Shown here piece by piece: positions 8,190-17,301 of a stretch of DNA of 64,000 nucleotides (its first letter is position 1; the number at the start of each line of letters is the position of its first letter). This DNA comes from Microvirga sp. 17 mud 1-3 (GTDB lineage Bacteria > Pseudomonadota > Alphaproteobacteria > Rhizobiales > Beijerinckiaceae). The position numbers were made by a program, and so were the translations under genes. The stretch covers positions 1,302,001 to 1,366,000 of the forward strand of contig NZ_CP029481.1 of NCBI RefSeq assembly GCF_003151255.1. Reading direction: 5' to 3'. The notes under the pieces are model-generated. The model did not search any database and was not told where the DNA came from. It worked only from the letters and a program-made list of their open reading frames with translations.

Positions 8190-9029
8190 TCAGATCATCG
8201 GCAGCGAGCGAGGTTTGGGACCGCGCGGGAAAGCGGCGTCGATCTCCGCAATCTCGGCGTCTGATAGGACAAGATCCCCGGCGGCTGCGTTCTGCCGCGC
8301 ATGGTCCGCCGTGGAGGTTTTCGGAATGGCGAAGAGCGAGGGCTTGCGGGTCAGGAATGCGAGCGCGATCTGGCGCGGTGTGGCGCCATGCGCGGCGGCG
8401 ATCTTTTGGAGCACTTGGCCCTTCGCCGTCCGCGGTGCTGGGAAATCGCCGCTCCCGAAAGGCGAATAGGCGACGAGCGCAACGCCGTGCGTTTCGCACC
8501 AGGGAAGCACCGCGTGCTCGATGGCGCGCTCCTCCAGATGGTAGAGCACCTGATTGCAGGCGATCCGGCCGGGGCCCGCGAGGGCCAGAGCCTCGGCGAG
8601 GTCCGCCTCGTCGAAATTGCTGACGCCCCAGGATAGGATCTTTCCGCTCTCGCGCAGGGTTTCGAGTGCGGCGACCGTTTCTTCGAGCGGAATACTGCCG
8701 CGCCAGTGCAGGAGATAGCAGTCGAGCCGGTCCGTTCCGAGCCGCGCAAGAGATCGCTCGCAGGCCGCAATCGTACCGCGGCGGGACGCATTTTGCGGCA
8801 GGACTTTCGACACCAGGAAGACCTCGTCGCGCCGACCGGCGATGGCGTCCCGGATCAGGGGCTCTGCCTCGCCATACATCTCGGCGGTGTCGATGTGGTT
8901 CAGGCCAGCATCGAGACCTGCGCGCAAAGCCGCAGCGGCTGTCTCGCGAGGGGCTTCGTCGAGACGCCACGTGCCCTGGCCAATGACGGATACCGGACAC
9001 TCGAGAGGCCCAAAACGGCGGTGCGGCAT
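8190..9029 (-). CDS. Aldo/keto reductase
   Basis: A 279-residue (beta/alpha)8 oxidoreductase that reduces aldehydes or ketones with NADPH. The catalytic set is visible: Asp and Tyr in HIDTAEMYGEAE, Lys in FLVSKVLP, and His in CYLLHWRG. WGVSNF and the C-terminal IPKTS cofactor motif are present. Length is normal for the compact bacterial AKR type. The physiological substrate is unknown. A long AT-rich region with the mucR gene lies upstream in the opposite direction. Confidence 0.9.
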   Translation of the reverse strand: MPHRRFGPLECPVSVIGQGTWRLDEAPRETAAAALRAGLDAGLNHIDTAEMYGEAEPLIRDAIAGRRDEVFLVSKVLPQNASRRGTIAACERSLARLGTDRLDCYLLHWRGSIPLEETVAALETLRESGKILSWGVSNFDEADLAEALALAGPGRIACNQVLYHLEERAIEHAVLPWCETHGVALVAYSPFGSGDFPAPRTAKGQVLQKIAAAHGATPRQIALAFLTRKPSLFAIPKTSTADHARQNAAAGDLVLSDAEIAEIDAAFPRGPKPRSLPMI

Positions 9030-9492
9030 GGTTGGCTCCTGAAAGCTATTCTCATGAATGACGTGCTCTTGTGCATCCCGAAGTCTCGTGATGCACTTGT
9101 CGATGCTGAAGTTCTGAGCTGTCTCGGGCGAATTCTTGAAGGTACCGTTTCAAGCGCGGCTCTTGCTGGAAGAACGTTAATTGCGGATTCTTTTCGCATA
9201 TAGGGACTTCAAATACTTGTGAGAATGAGGGCGGGCGACATCGACGCAGTATATCGGATGTAGAAGCGATCCGAGGTTATAGGGCCCTATTTACCCTTTT
9301 CGGATAATAAAAACTGGAACAATTAGGGAACACTATCGAATTGCATCTTGCCAAAGCTGGTTTTCGGACATATTTCGCCTCTGCGTCTCAGGATTTATGA
9401 CGACGAGGACCGTTGATCCTGCGACGCTGCGGAACACTCTCCCTTACTTCATCAATCCCAATGGTTCCTGCGTGGCTAAGGATAACAACATT
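9030..9492. other. Intergenic region upstream of mucR
   Basis: A 463-base region between the divergent aldo/keto reductase and mucR genes. The half nearest mucR is markedly AT-rich for this genome, as expected for a MucR-bound promoter, since family members often repress themselves at AT-rich DNA. A perfect 12-base palindrome, ATAGGGCCCTAT, is at 9279-9290. No gene is supported. Confidence 0.5.
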
Positions 9493-9957
9493 ATGAGCGA
9501 GAACGTGACCTCTCCGAACTTCATTGAGCTTGCTGCCGATATCGTCTCGGCCTACGTGAGCAATAACTCCGTTCCCGCCACCGATCTGCCGCTGCTTCTC
9601 AACTCGGTCCATTCGGCTTTGACGAAGACGGCCCAGGGTATTGCCGAGGCGCCGCAATCCGCGCTGACGCCCGCCGTGCCCGTGAAGAAGTCCATCACGC
9701 CGGACTTCATCATCTGCCTCGAGGACGGCAAGAAGTTCAAGTCGCTGAAGCGTCACCTGCGCACGACCTACAACATGACGCCCGAGCAGTACCGCGCTAA
9801 GTGGGACCTGCCCCGCGACTATCCGATGGTTGCTCCGAACTACGCCAAGGCCCGCTCCGAGCTCGCCAAGACCATGGGTCTCGGGCAGCAGCGCCGCAAG
9901 GCCGAGGACGAGAAGCCGGCCGCCACTAAGGGCCGCCGCAGCAAGAAGGCCGCCTGA
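9493..9957 (+). CDS. mucR: MucR/Ros family transcriptional regulator
   Basis: A 154-residue DNA-binding regulator; in rhizobia and Brucella such proteins control exopolysaccharide, motility and virulence by binding AT-rich promoters. The C-terminal Ros-type finger reads CLEDGKKFKSLKRHL, followed by NMTPEQYRAKWDLP and YPMVAPNYA, all family hallmarks. The usual ligand set has Cys-Asp, a first His (present in KRHL) and a second His a few residues later. Here that second His position reads Thr in RTTYNM, so the zinc site may be incomplete. The N-terminal segment resembles the oligomerisation region of MucR. I chose ATG 9493 because an upstream in-frame ATG adds residues not found in the family. 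A strong terminator follows. Confidence 0.9.
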   Translation: MSENVTSPNFIELAADIVSAYVSNNSVPATDLPLLLNSVHSALTKTAQGIAEAPQSALTPAVPVKKSITPDFIICLEDGKKFKSLKRHLRTTYNMTPEQYRAKWDLPRDYPMVAPNYAKARSELAKTMGLGQQRRKAEDEKPAATKGRRSKKAA

Positions 9958-9984
9958 TCGGCGAAGCCTTTCCGGAATGAATGC

Positions 9985-10016
9985 AAATGCCCGCCTCCGG
10001 CGGGCATTTTCGTTTT
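9985..10016 (+). terminator. Rho-independent terminator of mucR
   Basis: Perfect 11-base stem, AAATGCCCGCC with GGCGGGCATTT, a 3-base loop and a T-rich tail (TTCGTTTT). It begins 27 bases after the mucR stop codon. Confidence 0.9.
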
Positions 10017-10106
10017 GCGGATTCGCATTACCGATCCGTAACTTGCGGGCGCCCCATGGCGCAGCGATCATGGACTTGTCTTTTCTCAAGTCTGAGCTCG
10101 TCATCC

Positions 10107-11024
10107 ATGAACAAGGCTTTGCTGTTGCGGCTGCACCGTTGGGTGGCCCTCGTCTTTGCGCTGCCGCTTCTCGCCGTCATCCTTTCGGGTCTGGTCCTGT
10201 CCTTCGAGCCGCTCGTCCTCCAGAACGCCATTGTGCCCGGCTCGCTCCCGGTCCAGACGGTCGAGGATCTTCTCGCGCGCCACGATACCCAAGGCACCGC
10301 CCGGGCTCTCTTTCTGCGCCCCTTGGAGGGGACGATGTCGATCGGCAGAGGAGCGGGCGGCACTGAGATCGATCTGTCGAGCGGCCAGCCGGCGGTTCGT
10401 GACGGTATGACCTTCTCGGATGTCTTCGGCACGGCGCGCCGCCTCCACGAGCATCTCATCGTCCGTGCAGGCTGGCTCGTGACGACCTCGACAATCGCGA
10501 TGCTGGCGCTGATCGTCCTCGGAATCCTGATGGGCTTGCCCAAGCTGCGCAACACGATCCCGGGCTGGCACAAGGGGGCTGGCTGGCTGCTGCTGCCGCT
10601 GGTCATCCTCAGCCCTCTGACGGGCCTGCTACTGGCCCTTGGCGTGACGTTCGCATCGGCTCCTGCGGCGGCTCCGTCCTCCGGCCCGCCGACCTCGCTG
10701 CGGGAGGCTGTCCGCGTGATCGGGGCCGACCACGATCTCGCGGGGCTGAGCTGGATCCGTCCCATCGGCCGAAACCTCATGGCCCGTGTCGCCGAGGACG
10801 GCGAGATGAAGACCTATGTGCTGACCCGCGACGGCGCCGTTCCGGGTAGCCGGAACTGGCCGCGCCTCCTGCATGAGGGGACCTGGGGCGGCATGGTTCT
10901 GCCGGTCCTGAACGTTGTGACATCCGTGGCCCTGTTGGGGCTTCTTCTGACAGGCGCCTGGATTTGGGCACGCCGCAAGCTGCGTCCCAGACCGAACCGG
11001 CAGCGCATCGCTCGGGTGGCATGA
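10107..11024 (+). CDS. PepSY-associated transmembrane helix protein
   Basis: A 305-residue inner-membrane protein. It opens with LLRLHRWVALVFALPLLAV, the PepSY_TM signature, and has about four membrane helices: residues 5-30, 120-145, 155-185 and a C-terminal one ending WIWARRK. Periplasmic segments between them would hold the PepSY-like part. Relatives are often linked to iron or siderophore reduction at the membrane, but nothing nearby fixes that here. The start ATG 10107 puts the LHRW helix at the N-terminus as in the family; upstream in-frame codons run through the mucR terminator. Confidence 0.85.
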   Translation: MNKALLLRLHRWVALVFALPLLAVILSGLVLSFEPLVLQNAIVPGSLPVQTVEDLLARHDTQGTARALFLRPLEGTMSIGRGAGGTEIDLSSGQPAVRDGMTFSDVFGTARRLHEHLIVRAGWLVTTSTIAMLALIVLGILMGLPKLRNTIPGWHKGAGWLLLPLVILSPLTGLLLALGVTFASAPAAAPSSGPPTSLREAVRVIGADHDLAGLSWIRPIGRNLMARVAEDGEMKTYVLTRDGAVPGSRNWPRLLHEGTWGGMVLPVLNVVTSVALLGLLLTGAWIWARRKLRPRPNRQRIARVA

Positions 11025-11134
11025 GGGCGTTTTCGCGAGCCTGCTGGACGGTCCGTTAATGAGATCCTTACGGGTCCCGACGTTTCCTGCTCGGAAGCTA
11101 TGACGAGAGGATCCGGGCCAGAGGGATTTCGCGG

Positions 11135-11509
11135 ATGACGGACGAGAGCGCGTGGCGTCGCGACATCAAGCATTTTCTCGACGGTGCCCGCTACCGGATC
11201 CGGCACCATACGGGCCTTTACGCCGACGAGGACCTGATCGGCGCCGTTCTTCATGCCTGCCGGCAGGCGGAACAGGGCTGCGCGCCGGACCTGCGTCTCG
11301 AGGAAGCCAGACGCGAGATCGAGGCCCGCTGCAGGCGGCTCGCTCAGGCGGCCGACCGTTTCGCAGACCGTGATTTCGCCCGCCTCGGGGCCCTGCGCTC
11401 GCAGGCGCTCGCAGCCGTAGACACCTTTCAGGACATCGTTCTGCACAAAAGCCGCCTGCGTGAGGCAGGCCACAGCGCCGGCGCATTCCTGAGACGGCAG
11501 GCGCTCTGA
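11135..11509 (+). CDS. Hypothetical protein, small and helical
   Basis: A 124-residue soluble protein rich in Arg, Ala and Glu, with no signal peptide or membrane segment. It looks mostly alpha-helical. I recognise no family. It begins 110 bases after the PepSY protein gene and converges with the AGE epimerase gene 18 bases away. Codon use fits the surrounding genome. Confidence 0.6.
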   Translation: MTDESAWRRDIKHFLDGARYRIRHHTGLYADEDLIGAVLHACRQAEQGCAPDLRLEEARREIEARCRRLAQAADRFADRDFARLGALRSQALAAVDTFQDIVLHKSRLREAGHSAGAFLRRQAL

Positions 11510-11527
11510 GCGCTACCGGCCGAGGGA

Positions 11528-12787
11528 TCACGCCTCGGTCCGGTTCTCCTGCGCGATAACGCGCGTGAGGCTTCCGGTTGCCGGGTAGAGGGGAATGAGG
11601 CAGGCCTGGAGCGCGTGGTAGAGGTCCGGCTTTCCGGTAAAGAGCGTCGATGCGGGGCGGAGCGTCTCTGAGAGTTCCGGATGCCATCCCCGATGCTGCT
11701 GGTCGATGAGGTGGAGAGCCGCGAAGTCCCATAGGTGCCGGTACCAGCTCTCGTGGAAATCGCTCGGAAGATGATCGCACAGGAAGGATGCGGCGCCGAT
11801 CGCCTCCGCGCAGGGCCACCAGAGCTTCTGGCGAAGGGCCGGCCGGTTCTCCCAGTCGAGCGTATAGAAGAAGCCCCCGTTCTCCTTGTCCCAGCCCAGT
11901 TCGACCGATTGCCTGAAAAGGGCCGCGGCGGCGTCCCGCATCCAGGCATGGCGCCGGTCGCCGAGCACCCAGAGCTGGAGCAGGAGCCTGCTCCATTCGA
12001 GCCAGTGGCCGGGTGTCGTGCCCGCGGGGCGAAAAACGTCCGATCCGCGATAGTCGCGGTCGAGACTCCAATCCTCGTTGAAATGCTCCGCCACCCGGTG
12101 CCTGAGGGCAGTCGCATGACGTCCGATGATCAGGCTCGCGATGCGTTCCGCCTTGTCCAGATAGGCGCTCCTTCCGGTGGCTTCGAAAGCGGCCATGAGC
12201 GCCTCGGTCAGGTGCATGTTCGAGTTCTGGCCGCGGTAGCGGGTGAGAGGCGTCCAATCGCGGGCGAACTCTTCCGCCACGGCTCCGTGCCGATCCTCCC
12301 AGAACTTCTCCTCCAGCACCTGGGTCACGTCGTCGATCAGGCGATCCGCCAGGGGATGGCCGACGACCTTCGCGCTCGAGGCTGCGAGCAGGACGAAGGC
12401 ATGGCCATAGGCCTGCTTGGTGTCGTCCTGGAAGCGCTCGCCGTCCAGGGACCAGACATAGCCGCCATGGTCGGGATCCCGGTGATGCTTCCAGAGGTAG
12501 TCCACACCGTGGTCCACGAAGTCAGCGCAGCCGGGCCGCCCGAGGAGGTGTCCGATGGCGAAGCAATGGACCATCCGCGTCGTGTTATGGATCTGGCGGA
12601 TAGGGCTGCCGTCGTCGATGGGCTTGCCCGTTGTATCAAGGTCGAAGAAGCCGCCCTTCGGGTTGATCGCGCTGTGCTGGAAGAAGCCCAGGAGATCGGC
12701 CGCCTGGCCCGCGAGCCATTCCCGATGGGTCCGCCGCGCCCGCCAGGGCGAGCCGTCGGGGGGAAGAACAGGCAGGGACGAGGGCAT
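11528..12787 (-). CDS. AGE family epimerase/isomerase
   Basis: A 419-residue (alpha/alpha)6-barrel enzyme of the N-acylglucosamine 2-epimerase/mannose isomerase family. Motifs include NTTRMVHCFAIGH near residue 68, the HGGYVW loop, NMHLTEALMAAFE, GHWLEWSRLLLQL and WWPCAEAIGAA; these carry the His and Glu/Arg residues that shape the active site. Members interconvert aldoses and ketoses (for example mannose/fructose) or epimerise N-acetylglucosamine. It is the last gene of the minus-strand sugar operon after araB. Because that operon lacks an arabinose isomerase, this enzyme may supply a ketose, but the substrate is not proven. Confidence 0.88.
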   Translation of the reverse strand: MPSSLPVLPPDGSPWRARRTHREWLAGQAADLLGFFQHSAINPKGGFFDLDTTGKPIDDGSPIRQIHNTTRMVHCFAIGHLLGRPGCADFVDHGVDYLWKHHRDPDHGGYVWSLDGERFQDDTKQAYGHAFVLLAASSAKVVGHPLADRLIDDVTQVLEEKFWEDRHGAVAEEFARDWTPLTRYRGQNSNMHLTEALMAAFEATGRSAYLDKAERIASLIIGRHATALRHRVAEHFNEDWSLDRDYRGSDVFRPAGTTPGHWLEWSRLLLQLWVLGDRRHAWMRDAAAALFRQSVELGWDKENGGFFYTLDWENRPALRQKLWWPCAEAIGAASFLCDHLPSDFHESWYRHLWDFAALHLIDQQHRGWHPELSETLRPASTLFTGKPDLYHALQACLIPLYPATGSLTRVIAQENRTEA

Positions 12788-12847
12788 GGGCGAACTCCGC
12801 TGGGCTTGGCTGCAATAAAGGCCGAAAGGGTTCCGCGCGCAACTCGC

Positions 12848-14419
12848 CTAAGGCGCAGGGCGAGCGAGGCGCTTGAGCTCTGGAAGAACCTGGTCGAGCG
12901 ATACCGGACCGGTCTTTCCGCCGAAGCCGAAATAGAGCGTCCGGTAGAGCCCGTAGAGTTGCTCGTAGGTGTCCCGCGTCGCTGGGTCGGGCTCAAAGGT
13001 CCGGAAGGGACGGCAGATCGCTGCCTGGGCGCTCTCCACATCCGCATAGGAGCCCGCCGCGAGGCTCGCGAAGATGCTCGATCCGAGCCCGGTCGGCAGT
13101 CCGTCCGGGACCAGGACCGGCCGTCCGAGAACATTGGCGTAGACCTGGTTCAGGACAGGGTTGTTCTGCGGAATGCCGCCCGCATTGATGACGCGCTCGA
13201 CCGGCACGCCGCCCTCGGCCATACGTTCGAGGATGATGCGTGTGTGGAAGGCGGTTCCCTCGATGGCGGCGAACAATTCGTCCTGGGCTGTGTGCAGCAG
13301 GTTCCAGCCGAGCGTGATGCCGCCCAGATCGGCCCTGACGAGCACTGTTCGGTCGCCGTTGTCCCAGGTAAGCCGCAGGAGGCCCGTCTCGCCGGCCCGG
13401 TAGCGCTCCAGCCCCTCGGAGAGCGTCCGGATATTGGTATTGGCCCGGCGCGCAATGGCGTCGAAGATGTCGCCGGTTGCGGACAGGCCCGCCTCGATTC
13501 CGACGAGGGACGGATGCACGCTTCCCGGCACGATGCCGCAGACACCCTGGACAAGGCCAACCTCCGGCCCGATGGCCATGACGCAGGTGGAGGTTCCGAC
13601 CACGTTGACCACGTCACCGACGCTGCATCCCGCCCCGATGGCGTCCCAATGGGCGTCGAGCGCGCCGACGGGCACAGGGATGCCGGCCGGCAGGCCGAGG
13701 CGCTCGGCCCATGTGTCCGAGAGCCGGCCCGCGACCATGTCGGACGTCTTGTAGACCCCGCCGAGCTTCTCGCGAATGCCGTCGAACAGCGGATCGACCT
13801 TGGAGAGGAAGTCCTGCGAGGGAAGGCCGTCCCAGCGTGGGTTCCACATCCATTTATGGCCCATGGCGCAGATGCTGCGCCTGAGCTGTGAAACATGCGT
13901 CACACCCGTCAGCGTCGCGACGATCATGTCGCAATGCTCCAGGGCCGTGCCGAACCGTTCCCGCTTGTCCGGGTTGTGTCGCAGCCAGTGAAGGAGTTTC
14001 GCAAGGCCCCATTCGGAGGAATAGACCCCTCCGCACCAGCGGATGGCCTCAAGGTTCTCCTCATGCGCCAGCGCCGTGATCCGCGCCGCCTCCGCCTTCG
14101 CCCGATGGTCGCACCAGAGGTAATAATCGCCCAGTGGCCGCAGGTTCTCATCGACCGGGATGACCGTCGATCCGGTCGTGTCGACCGCGAGCGCTGCGAC
14201 GCAGTCTCCGCGGATTCCCGCGGAGGCCAGCGCCCGCTGCATCGCGGTGACGAGCGCGTCCAGGTGATCCGCATGGGACTGGCTGGCGTGGTCCGGGTCG
14301 TCCCGCCTCCGGTGGAGCGGGTATTCGGCTGTGCCCAGCCCGAGCGGCCCCGTGTGGTCGTCCACGAGGGTTACGCGTACGCTGAGGGTGCCGAAATCGA
14401 CTCCAGCGACGATCGCCAT
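12848..14419 (-). CDS. araB: Ribulokinase
   Basis: A 523-residue FGGY-family kinase that would phosphorylate L-ribulose with ATP to L-ribulose-5-phosphate. The N-terminal ATP/sugar fold begins VAGVDFGTLSVRVTLVD; DTTGSTV and the ribulokinase-type YYLWCDHRA follow. GALDAHWDAIGAG holds the likely catalytic Asp, and NVVGTSTCVM and NAGGIPQNNP mark the second domain. Length is close to the family norm of about 560. It lies between araD and the AGE epimerase gene, all on one strand, 45-60 bases apart. The context (araD, pentose transporter) supports pentose use. Confidence 0.92.
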   Translation of the reverse strand: MAIVAGVDFGTLSVRVTLVDDHTGPLGLGTAEYPLHRRRDDPDHASQSHADHLDALVTAMQRALASAGIRGDCVAALAVDTTGSTVIPVDENLRPLGDYYLWCDHRAKAEAARITALAHEENLEAIRWCGGVYSSEWGLAKLLHWLRHNPDKRERFGTALEHCDMIVATLTGVTHVSQLRRSICAMGHKWMWNPRWDGLPSQDFLSKVDPLFDGIREKLGGVYKTSDMVAGRLSDTWAERLGLPAGIPVPVGALDAHWDAIGAGCSVGDVVNVVGTSTCVMAIGPEVGLVQGVCGIVPGSVHPSLVGIEAGLSATGDIFDAIARRANTNIRTLSEGLERYRAGETGLLRLTWDNGDRTVLVRADLGGITLGWNLLHTAQDELFAAIEGTAFHTRIILERMAEGGVPVERVINAGGIPQNNPVLNQVYANVLGRPVLVPDGLPTGLGSSIFASLAAGSYADVESAQAAICRPFRTFEPDPATRDTYEQLYGLYRTLYFGFGGKTGPVSLDQVLPELKRLARPAP

Positions 14420-14463
14420 TCATGCTCTCCGAAAGACAAATGAGGTGAGGGGCGGCAGGGATC

Positions 14464-15153
14464 TCATGACTGCCCGTATGTAGCGGCCGCGCCGTGCTTC
14501 CTGAAGTAATGCCGGTCGAGGAGATTCTGGGAGATGCCCGCCCTTTCCGGAGCGAGGGAAACGGTATGGCTCGCCATGCGGGCGACCGCCTCCAGCACCA
14601 CCGCGTTGTGCACGGCCTCGTCGGGGGTGCGGCCCCAGCAGAAGGGGCCATGGTCGGCGACGAGCGCCGCAGGCACCTCCAAAGGATCGCGGTTGCCGAA
14701 GCACTCGGCGATGGCGACGCCGGTGGCGCGGACATAGTCCTTCTCGATCTCCTCGGCGGTCAGCTCCCGCGTGACCGGGACGGGGCCGTGGAAATAATCC
14801 GCATGGGTCGTCCCCAAGGGCGGAATGGCGCGCCGTGCCTGCGCCCAGGCGGTGGCGAATTCCGAATGGGTGTGCACCACACCGCCGATTTCGGAGAACG
14901 ACCGGTAGAGGTGAAGATGCGTCGCAAGGTCAGACGAGGGCCGCATTTCGCCCCAGACCTGCCGCCCTTCGAGGTCGGTGATCACCAGGTCGTCCGCGCT
15001 CATGCGCTCATAGGGAACGCCGCTCGGCTTGATGACAACGAGGTTCTCGGCACGGTCGATGCCACTAACATTGCCGAAAGTGTAGAGGACGAGCCCGCGG
15101 CGCACCACTTCCAGATTGGCTTCCAGAACCTTTTCCCGAAGCTCCCTGAGCAT
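14464..15153 (-). CDS. araD: L-ribulose-5-phosphate 4-epimerase
   Basis: A 229-residue zinc enzyme of the class II aldolase fold that converts L-ribulose-5-phosphate to D-xylulose-5-phosphate. The metal-binding His pair is in VVHTHSEFATAW and the third His in ADHGPFCWG; TTHADYF carries a catalytic Asp. It matches the E. coli AraD layout end to end, including LLDRHYFRKHG near the C-terminus. I chose the ATG at 15153 because GGAG precedes it and it aligns with the E. coli start; an ATG at 15174 is an alternative. A terminator-like hairpin separates it from the binding-protein gene upstream. Confidence 0.93.
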   Translation of the reverse strand: MLRELREKVLEANLEVVRRGLVLYTFGNVSGIDRAENLVVIKPSGVPYERMSADDLVITDLEGRQVWGEMRPSSDLATHLHLYRSFSEIGGVVHTHSEFATAWAQARRAIPPLGTTHADYFHGPVPVTRELTAEEIEKDYVRATGVAIAECFGNRDPLEVPAALVADHGPFCWGRTPDEAVHNAVVLEAVARMASHTVSLAPERAGISQNLLDRHYFRKHGAAATYGQS

Positions 15154-15185
15154 GTCCGTTTCTCCAACCGCCATCCCGGCTTCTC

Positions 15186-15219
15186 AAAAACGAACGGCCA
15201 TGATCGCCGATCATGGCCG
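15186..15219 (-). terminator. Intrinsic terminator or attenuator between binding-protein gene and araD
   Basis: On the minus strand an 11-base perfect stem (CGGCCATGATC with its complement) and 3-base loop are followed by TTCGTTTTT. It lies between the stop of the sugar-binding protein gene and the araD start. Partial read-through would give more transporter than enzyme mRNA. Confidence 0.75.
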
Positions 15220-15237
15220 CCGTTCATGCCTATGTGC

Positions 15238-16188
15238 TCAACGCGCGGCCGTCCATCCTTTGTACTCTCCGACATTCTCGGCGGTGATCAGCTTCGGATC
15301 GAGCAGGATCACGTTCTTCTCGGGCTTCTTGCCGTTGAGGATGCCGGCTGCGAGTTCCAGGGCCTGCCCAGCCATCACGTAAGGATCCTGCGAGGCCGAG
15401 GCCTTGATGAGGGAGTTGCCGGATTTCAGCTCGGATTCGATGTCCGGCGCGCCGTCGACGGACGTAATGATGAACTCGTTCCGATTGAGCTGCTTGGCCG
15501 CAAGGCTTGCGCCGATGGCGGTCGGGTCGTTGATCGCGAAGATCGCGTCGATCTTCGGAAAACGGGTCAGCAGGCTCTGGGTCACGGCGAAGCCGCCGTC
15601 GCGGGAGCCCTTGGCGTCCTGGTTGTCGGACAGGATCTTGATGCCCGGGTTCTTGTCGAAGACGCCCTTGCAGCCCTTTACGCGGTCCGTGATGGAGGAG
15701 ACCTGGGGACCGTTCACGATCAGGACGTCGCCTTTGCCCTTCAGGTGATCGACGATGTACTGGCAGGCGATCGCGCCGGCCTTGACGTTGTCGGTCATCA
15801 CGGTCACGTCTGCGCCCGCTGCCGCCACGTCAAAGGCTGCCACCACCATGCCGGCCGCCTGGGCCCGCTTGACGGAGGGCTCGATGGCGACCGGATCGAC
15901 CGCGTTGAGCATGAGGATGTTCACGCCGGACGCGATGAAGTTGTCGACCTGGGTGAACTGCTTGTTGAGGTCGTAGTCCGACGAGACCGAGGTGATTTTC
16001 ACGTTCGGGTTGATGGCCTTCGCCTTGTCCTCGATGCCCTTGATGGTGGCGACGAAGAACGGATTGCCGAGGGATCCGACCGAGATGCCGACGCTCGTCA
16101 GGTCCTTGGCCAGGACCGGACTGGCCATGCCGGGAATTGCCAGGCCGGCAAGGACGGCGAGGCTGCAGGTAAGCCGGGACAGTTTCAT
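15238..16188 (-). CDS. Sugar ABC transporter substrate-binding protein (RbsB type)
   Basis: A 316-residue periplasmic protein with a signal peptide ending near residue 27 (SPVLA). The mature part has the type I periplasmic-binding fold: VGISVGSLGNPFFVATIKGI at the start, the IASGVNILMLNA segment, and SRDGGFAVTQ and INDPTAIGA later, all typical of ribose/arabinose/xylose-class binding proteins. It captures a monosaccharide, probably a pentose, for the permease and ATPase encoded just upstream. A terminator-like hairpin follows it. Confidence 0.92.
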   Translation of the reverse strand: MKLSRLTCSLAVLAGLAIPGMASPVLAKDLTSVGISVGSLGNPFFVATIKGIEDKAKAINPNVKITSVSSDYDLNKQFTQVDNFIASGVNILMLNAVDPVAIEPSVKRAQAAGMVVAAFDVAAAGADVTVMTDNVKAGAIACQYIVDHLKGKGDVLIVNGPQVSSITDRVKGCKGVFDKNPGIKILSDNQDAKGSRDGGFAVTQSLLTRFPKIDAIFAINDPTAIGASLAAKQLNRNEFIITSVDGAPDIESELKSGNSLIKASASQDPYVMAGQALELAAGILNGKKPEKNVILLDPKLITAENVGEYKGWTAAR

Positions 16189-16275
16189 CGTTTCCTCCTT
16201 GGTGACGGCGATCCGCCGAGGTTTCGGCCCCGGTCCTCGCCCGAACCATCGCCCTGCCGGGCCATGGAATCCGCT

Positions 16276-17301
16276 TCAGGTGCGCGCCGATCCCTTGAGG
16301 CGGTAGCGGTCGAGCGCCACGGCCCCGATGATCACGAACCCCTTGATGATGAATTGCCAGATGTCGGACACGCCGACGAGAATGAGCCCGTTCGACAGGA
16401 TAGCGATGATCAGTGCGCCGATCAGCGTGCCCCAGATCGACCCGATGCCGCCCACGAAGCTGGTACCGCCGAGGATGACGGCCGCGATGGCGTCGAGCTC
16501 GTAGGATTGCCCGAGCTGCAGGCCGTTCGCCGCGTAGAGGCGCGCCGCCGACATCACGCCGCCGAGGCCGCTCGCGAGGCCCGAGATGGAATACACGAAC
16601 AGCAGCACGGCCCAGACCTTGATGCCGGTGAGCCGCGCCGCATCGGGATTGCCGCCCACTGCGTAGATATGCACGCCGAGCACCGTCCGCCGCAGGATGA
16701 ACCACGACACCAGCACCACGACGAGCGCGATTACCACCAGCCACGGAATGCCGAAGAGATTGCCGTTGCCGATGAACGCGAAGGGAAGCTGCGGGTTGAA
16801 CTGGGTCGTGTCTCCGCCGAGAAGGCGCGCGAGGCCGCGCACGGCCGTGAGTGACCCAAGAGTCACGATGAAGGGCGGCAGCCGCATGAAGGCGATCAGC
16901 GCGCCGTTGATCGCCCCGAGCACGAGTCCTACGAGCAGGGCGGCCGGGATGCCGAGCATGCCCCAGTCAGGAACCTTGGATCCGATGATGGCGACCATCG
17001 CGGCCGCCGCCAGGATCGAGCCCACCGAGAGGTCGATGCCGCCGGTGAGGATGACGAAGGTCATGCCCGCCGCAAGCACGATGTTGATGGAGGCCTGCTG
17101 CGCTACGATGGACAGGTTCTGGACGCTCATGAACCGGCCGGACATCAGCTCGAACACGACGCCCAGGATGATGAGCACCGGCAGCATGCCGACGGCCTGC
17201 ACGGTGGAGCGCCAGGCCAGGCGGCGCTGGCGCGCCTGTGCGCCTGCATCGGCGGCTCCCGGGCCGGGGATGGATGCGCCGGTCTCGTTCGGAGTCGTCA
17301 T
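16276..17301 (-). CDS. Sugar ABC transporter permease (RbsC/AraH type)
   Basis: A 341-residue inner-membrane protein with about eight to ten hydrophobic helices. [16 protein letters not shown] is the hallmark of the RbsC/AraH permease family; [17 protein letters not shown] and the Gly-rich loop [12 protein letters not shown] are also typical. It forms the channel with the ATPase encoded immediately upstream; its start overlaps that gene's stop by 4 bases. It probably carries a pentose. Confidence 0.93.
   Translation of the reverse strand: MTTPNETGASIPGPGAADAGAQARQRRLAWRSTVQAVGMLPVLIILGVVFELMSGRFMSVQNLSIVAQQASINIVLAAGMTFVILTGGIDLSVGSILAAAAMVAIIGSKVPDWGMLGIPAALLVGLVLGAINGALIAFMRLPPFIVTLGSLTAVRGLARLLGGDTTQFNPQLPFAFIGNGNLFGIPWLVVIALVVVLVSWFILRRTVLGVHIYAVGGNPDAARLTGIKVWAVLLFVYSISGLASGLGGVMSAARLYAANGLQLGQSYELDAIAAVILGGTSFVGGIGSIWGTLIGALIIAILSNGLILVGVSDIWQFIIKGFVIIGAVALDRYRLKGSART

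Noticed and set aside
11510..11540. Short inverted repeat CCGAGG/CCTCGG between convergent genes
   Set aside because: Only six base pairs and no T-run; too weak to call a terminator.
11735..13891. A very long open frame (718 codons) on the plus strand
   Set aside because: It is antisense to the AGE epimerase and araB genes, whose motifs are clear; GC-rich third positions create such frames.
14494..16854. A 786-codon plus-strand open frame
   Set aside because: It is antisense to araD, the sugar-binding protein and the permease genes and shows no family motif.
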